NCBI GenBank assembly: GCA_019423125.1
Contig: JAHZBZ010000003.1
Location: forward strand, 124,001-188,000
Direction of reading: 5' to 3'
Source: Bacillota bacterium
Lineage (GTDB): Bacteria; Bacillota; Clostridia; Christensenellales; Borkfalkiaceae
DNA: 64,000 nt
The notes beneath the pieces are model-generated. The model had not been told where the DNA came from and ran no database searches. It worked only from the letters and a program-made list of their open reading frames with translations. Numbering within the stretch: position 1 is the stretch's first letter; each line of letters begins with the position of its first letter. Below are positions 60,803 to 64,000 of the stretch, one piece after another. A program made the translations under genes and the position numbers.

Positions 60803-62413
60803 ATGACGGAGGACATCGCAAGGCGCATCCGCGAGGGGCGCACGGCGCTGGGGATCGAGTTCGGCTCCACGCGCATCAAGGCAGTGCTCACGGACGAGGA
60901 CTGCCGCGTTCTCGCGACGGGCAGTCACGACTGGGAGAACCGTTTCGAGGACGGAAACTGGACGTACAGCGAGGAGGACATCCGCGAGGGGGTGCGCGAC
61001 TGTTTCGCAAAGACGGTACGCGCCGCGCGCGAGAAGTACGGCGCGGCGCCCGAGAAGATCGGCGCGATCGGCGTGAGCGCAATGATGCACGGCTACATCG
61101 CGCTCGATGCCGAGGGGAACCTGCTCGTGCCTTTCCGCACCTGGCGCAACAACAGCGCCGCCGCGGCGGCGGAGGAGCTGACGCAACTGTTCGGCTTTCC
61201 CATTCCCGCGCGCTGGTCGGCCGCGCACCTGTACCGCGCGATAAAGGAAGGGGAGCCGCACCTTGCAAAGATCGACTATCTCACCACGCTCGCGGGCTAT
61301 GTGCATCGCAAGCTCACGGGCAAAAGGGTCGTCGGCGTCGGCGAGGCGTCGGGCATGTTCCCCGTCGAGGGCGCTTCCCGCCGCTACGACGAGAAGGCGC
61401 TCGAAAAATTCGACCGCCTCGTCGAAGGGAAGGGGCTCCCGTTTAAAAACGTGCGCGAGATCCTGCCCGACATCCTGCTCGCGGGCGACGATGCGGGCAG
61501 GCTGACCGAGGAGGGGGCGCGCTATCTCGACCCGACGGGCGGACTGCGCGCGGGCGCCCTGCTCTGTCCGCCCGAGGGCGACGCGGGCACGGGCATGGTC
61601 GCGACCAACAGCGTGCGCCCGCGCACGGGCAACGTGTCCGCGGGCACCTCGGTGTTCGCGATGATCGTGCTGGAAAAGAACCTCTCGCGCGTGCATCCCG
61701 AGATCGACCTCGTCACGACCCCCGTCGGCGATCCCGTTGCGATGGTGCACTGCAACAACTGCACCTCCGACCTCAACGGCTGGGTGGACCTGTTCGGCGA
61801 CTTCGCGCGGCGCGCGGGGCTGAAACTGTCTAAGGCGGAACTTTACGACCTTCTGTACGAGAGTTCGCTGGAAGGGGACAAGGACTGCGGCGGGCTTCTC
61901 GCCTACAACTATGTGTCCAACGAGCACATCACGCGCGTGGACGCGGGCAGACCGCTGTTCGTGCGCACCTCCAAGAGTGCGTTCAACCTGCCCAATTTCT
62001 TCCGCGCACATCTCTTTTCGGCGCTTGGCGCGCTCAAGACGGGGTGCGACATCCTTCTCAAAGAGGAGAAGGTGCGGCTGGACAAGATCACGGGGCACGG
62101 CGGCCTGTTCAAGACGGAGCGCGTCGGCCAGAGCTATCTCGCCGCGGCGCTGAATACGCCCGTCACCGTGATGAAGACGGCGGGCGAGGGCGGCGCGTGG
62201 GGCATCGCCGTGCTGGCGAACTATGCCCTGTGCAGAGAGGCGGGCGAGACGCTGGAAGACTACCTCGACGGGCGGGTGTTCGCGGGGCTGGAAGGCATCA
62301 CGCTCGCGCCCGATCCCGCGGACGTCGCCGGTTTCGAGGCGTTTGCCGCGCGGTATGTGCGCGGGCTCCCCGTCGTCCGCGAGGCGGTCGAGCGGGTGGA
62401 AGAGAGAGAATAA
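60803..62413 (+). CDS. FGGY-family sugar kinase, probably L-ribulokinase
   Basis: A 536-residue kinase. ALGIEFGSTRIKAVL (about 15-29) is the N-terminal phosphate-binding motif, IGAIGVSAMMHGYIAL follows, and the C-terminal ATP site reads GHGGLFKTERVGQSYLAAAL then GEGGAWGIAVLANY. It is a divergent FGGY member rather than a classical AraB. The genes after it, araD and araA, make L-ribulose the likely substrate. CGGAGGTAAAA precedes the ATG. Separated from araD by 13 bp. Confidence 0.85.
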   Translation: MTEDIARRIREGRTALGIEFGSTRIKAVLTDEDCRVLATGSHDWENRFEDGNWTYSEEDIREGVRDCFAKTVRAAREKYGAAPEKIGAIGVSAMMHGYIALDAEGNLLVPFRTWRNNSAAAAAEELTQLFGFPIPARWSAAHLYRAIKEGEPHLAKIDYLTTLAGYVHRKLTGKRVVGVGEASGMFPVEGASRRYDEKALEKFDRLVEGKGLPFKNVREILPDILLAGDDAGRLTEEGARYLDPTGGLRAGALLCPPEGDAGTGMVATNSVRPRTGNVSAGTSVFAMIVLEKNLSRVHPEIDLVTTPVGDPVAMVHCNNCTSDLNGWVDLFGDFARRAGLKLSKAELYDLLYESSLEGDKDCGGLLAYNYVSNEHITRVDAGRPLFVRTSKSAFNLPNFFRAHLFSALGALKTGCDILLKEEKVRLDKITGHGGLFKTERVGQSYLAAALNTPVTVMKTAGEGGAWGIAVLANYALCREAGETLEDYLDGRVFAGLEGITLAPDPADVAGFEAFAARYVRGLPVVREAVERVEERE

Positions 62414-62426
62414 AGGAGAAAAGATC

Positions 62427-63122
62427 ATGCTCGAAGAACTGAAACGAAAGGTCTTGCAGGCAAATCTCGACCTCGTGCGCCACGGTTTGGTCCTGTTCAC
62501 GTGGGGCAACGTCAGCGAGGCGGACCGCGAACGCGGGCTGTTCGTCATCAAGCCCAGCGGCGTCTCCTATGAGGAGATGACCGCAGAGGACATGGTCGTC
62601 GTCGATTTTGACGGAAAGGTGGTGGAGGGAAAGCTCCGCCCCTCGAGCGACACGCCCACCCATGCGGTTTTTTACAGGGAATTTGCGGACGTATGCGGCG
62701 TGACGCATACGCATTCGACCTTTGCGACGGCCTGGGCGCAGGCGGGCAGGGACATCCCGTTCTACGGGACCACGCATGCCGACTATTTTTACGGCGACAT
62801 TCCCTGTGCGCGCGCGTTGACGCAGGCTGAGATCGAAGGGGAGTACGAGAAGAACACGGGGCTGGTCGTCGCAGAGCGGTTCCGCGCGCAGAACATACGG
62901 CCGCTCGAAGTGCCGGGCGTGCTCGTGCGCAGTCACGGCGTGTTCTCCTTCGGGAAGGACGCCGCAAATGCGGTCTACAACGCGACGGTGCTCGAAGAAG
63001 TCGCAAAGATGGCATACCTCACCGAACAGATCGCCCCGAGCGTTCCCCGCGCCGATGCGTTCATGATGGAGAAGCACTATCAGCGCAAACACGGGAAGAA
63101 TGCGTATTATGGGCAGAAATAA
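62427..63122 (+). CDS. araD: L-ribulose-5-phosphate 4-epimerase
   Basis: AraD converts L-ribulose 5-phosphate to D-xylulose 5-phosphate for the pentose phosphate pathway. The 231-residue class II aldolase-fold enzyme has FTWGNVSEADRERGLFVIKPSGV (in parts, 24-46), the zinc ligands His94 and His96 in VTHTHSTFATAWAQ and a third His in RSHGVFSFG near 171. AAAGGAGAAAAG lies before ATG 62427. Operon with the FGGY kinase; araA follows after a long spacer. Confidence 0.95.
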   Translation: MLEELKRKVLQANLDLVRHGLVLFTWGNVSEADRERGLFVIKPSGVSYEEMTAEDMVVVDFDGKVVEGKLRPSSDTPTHAVFYREFADVCGVTHTHSTFATAWAQAGRDIPFYGTTHADYFYGDIPCARALTQAEIEGEYEKNTGLVVAERFRAQNIRPLEVPGVLVRSHGVFSFGKDAANAVYNATVLEEVAKMAYLTEQIAPSVPRADAFMMEKHYQRKHGKNAYYGQK

Positions 63123-63128
63123 ATTTGT

Positions 63129-63168
63129 TCAAGCGAATCTCGCAAAAGAGATGCTGCGATTCGCTTGA
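63129..63168 (+). terminator. Long inverted repeat after araD
   Basis: TCAAGCGAATC (63129-63139) and GATTCGCTTGA (63158-63168), extended inward by CGCA/TGCG. It lies 6 bp after the araD stop. No T-run follows, so it could be an RNA end stabiliser or an operator in the araD-araA spacer. Confidence 0.6.
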
Positions 63169-63301
63169 GATTGAGGGGACAACCGCCGCACGCCTGCGGC
63201 TGACGGCGTTTTCCCCTCTGCAAAAATATTTAAGGGCTCCCTTATTATCAAAATTTTTGCATTCACCTCTTTCCCGTGCGCCGCTTTCGCGGCGTAAGGG
63301 G

Positions 63302-63514
63302 AAAAAGCAAAAAACGTGGTTTTTGCTTTTTCGAGAAAAGTTCACAAAAATCTCGGCGAGCCGTTGCCTGCAAAACGCCGTGAGAAAAAGGGCTCTGCCC
63401 TCCGGGCGTGATGGAATATGGGCACACCCTTGTCAAAATCGCGCGCATTCACCCGCTGAGGCGCTTTCGCGCAAATGAGAGTGCGCAGCGCAAAAGCGTG
63501 GTTTTTGCTTTTTT
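63302..63514. repeat. Two related hairpin/terminator copies in the araD-araA spacer
   Basis: AAAAAGCAAAAAAC-GTG-GTTTTTGCTTTTT (63302-63331) recurs in variant form as GCAAAAGC-GTG-GTTTTTGCTTTTTT (63490-63514). Each is preceded by a GC-rich CGCTTTCGCG block (63277-63295 and 63462-63471). Both end in T-runs, so they read as tandem terminators. No gene is supported between 63123 and 63592. Confidence 0.6.
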
Positions 63515-63592
63515 AATATTTTATCAACATTTATTTTTCAGCAATATAAAAAACGGAAAGACAGGGCAGAGACGCCCGAAGGGAGTAAAAAA

Positions 63593-64000
63593 ATGAAAGA
63601 AAAGATCGTCTATTGGATCACGGGGTCGCAGACCCTCTACGGCGCGGACGTGCTCGAACACGTTGCCGCGCATTCGCGCGAGATGGCGGAATACGTCGAC
63701 GCGAAAATGCCCGTCACCGTCCGCTACCTGACCACCTGCAAGAGCTCGGAGGAGATCGTCGCGGCGGTCAAAAAGGTCAATGCGGAGGAAGACTGCGTCG
63801 GCATCATCACCTGGTGCCACACTTTCTCGCCCGCAAAGATGTGGATCAAGGGGCTTTCGATGCTGCAAAAGCCTATGTGCCACTTCGCGACGCAGTACAA
63901 CGAGCGCTTGCCCTATGACACCATCGACATGGACTTCATGAACGAAAACCAGGCGGCGCACGGCGACCGCGAGTTCGGCTACGTCGTCTCCCGTCTGCGC
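63593..64000 (+). CDS. araA: L-arabinose isomerase (partial, N-terminal 136 aa)
   Basis: AraA interconverts L-arabinose and L-ribulose. The visible part opens VYWITGSQTLYGADVLEHV, followed by CVGIITWCHTFSPAKMWIKGL and LQKPMCHFATQYNERLPYDTIDMDFMNENQAAHGDREFG in pieces, all characteristic of bacterial AraA. The gene runs off the right edge. GAAGGGAG lies before the ATG. It completes the arabinose route with the kinase and AraD. Confidence 0.95.
   Translation, partial: MKEKIVYWITGSQTLYGADVLEHVAAHSREMAEYVDAKMPVTVRYLTTCKSSEEIVAAVKKVNAEEDCVGIITWCHTFSPAKMWIKGLSMLQKPMCHFATQYNERLPYDTIDMDFMNENQAAHGDREFGYVVSRLR

Overview
The window reads as chromosomal DNA of a GC-rich, anaerobic, fermentative Gram-positive bacterium of the Clostridia type (inference from gene content). 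Supporting signs are the infA-rpmJ-rpsM-rpsK-rpsD-rpoA-rplQ run, zinc-binding forms of L36 and S4, frequent Shine-Dalgarno sites and sigma-A-like promoters, [FeFe] hydrogenases, a DesK/NarL-type two-component pair, an RsfA-like Myb-type regulator and a yybP-ykoY manganese riboswitch. Coding density is high, many genes overlap by 4 bases (ATGA), and GC-rich intrinsic terminators separate the units. I saw no tRNA, rRNA, phage, transposase or CRISPR locus.

Layout. 1-3763: end of the ribosomal protein/rpoA operon. 3.8-8.4 kb: a cyclophilin-like lipoprotein, a membrane zinc peptidase, an unknown protein and a Myb-like regulator. 8.4-12.1 kb: a repeat-rich spacer, a PLC-like protein, an MFS permease, ruvX and a DUF1292 gene. 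12.2-19.3 kb: rpsB-tsf, then pyrH-frr-uppS-cdsA-dxr-rseP (translation, isoprenoid and lipid precursors, site-2 protease). 19.4-22.9 kb, minus strand: an ABC-F ATPase, a radical SAM protein and an AT-rich foreign-looking HEYGH protein. 23-31.9 kb: metK, comF-like, secA, a PH-domain protein, a CaCA antiporter, prfB and a membrane protein. 31.9-39.2 kb: tsaD, a small anchored protein, an M23 peptidase, radC, gltX, a two-component system and a zinc-ribbon/LRR protein. 39.4-43.0 kb: the NAD operon nadA-nadB-nadC-niaR. 43.0-46.0 kb: a Mn riboswitch and a P-type ATPase. 46.1-50.9 kb: a [2Fe-2S] protein, a PAS-linked sensory [FeFe] hydrogenase, a PP2C/SpoIIE-type phosphatase and a second [FeFe] hydrogenase. 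51.0-53.7 kb: a 44-bp tandem repeat array, a DUF1846 gene and a CvpA-like protein. 53.8-60.5 kb, minus strand: a six-gene polyamine operon behind a long structured leader. 60.7-64.0 kb: FGGY kinase, araD and the start of araA (L-arabinose use).

The most interesting element is the roughly 320-nt leader of the polyamine operon. It has a near-consensus promoter, a 15-bp long-range closing helix, nested hairpins and an intrinsic terminator ahead of speD. It behaves like a riboswitch but matches no class I can recall. The operon encodes both the decarboxy-SAM route (SpeD/SpeE) and the carboxyspermidine route (CASDH/decarboxylase) to spermidine. The second highlight is the hydrogenase cluster, where an H2-sensor-like hydrogenase is coupled to a protein phosphatase beside a catalytic-type hydrogenase, with a perfect 20-bp palindrome at the promoter.
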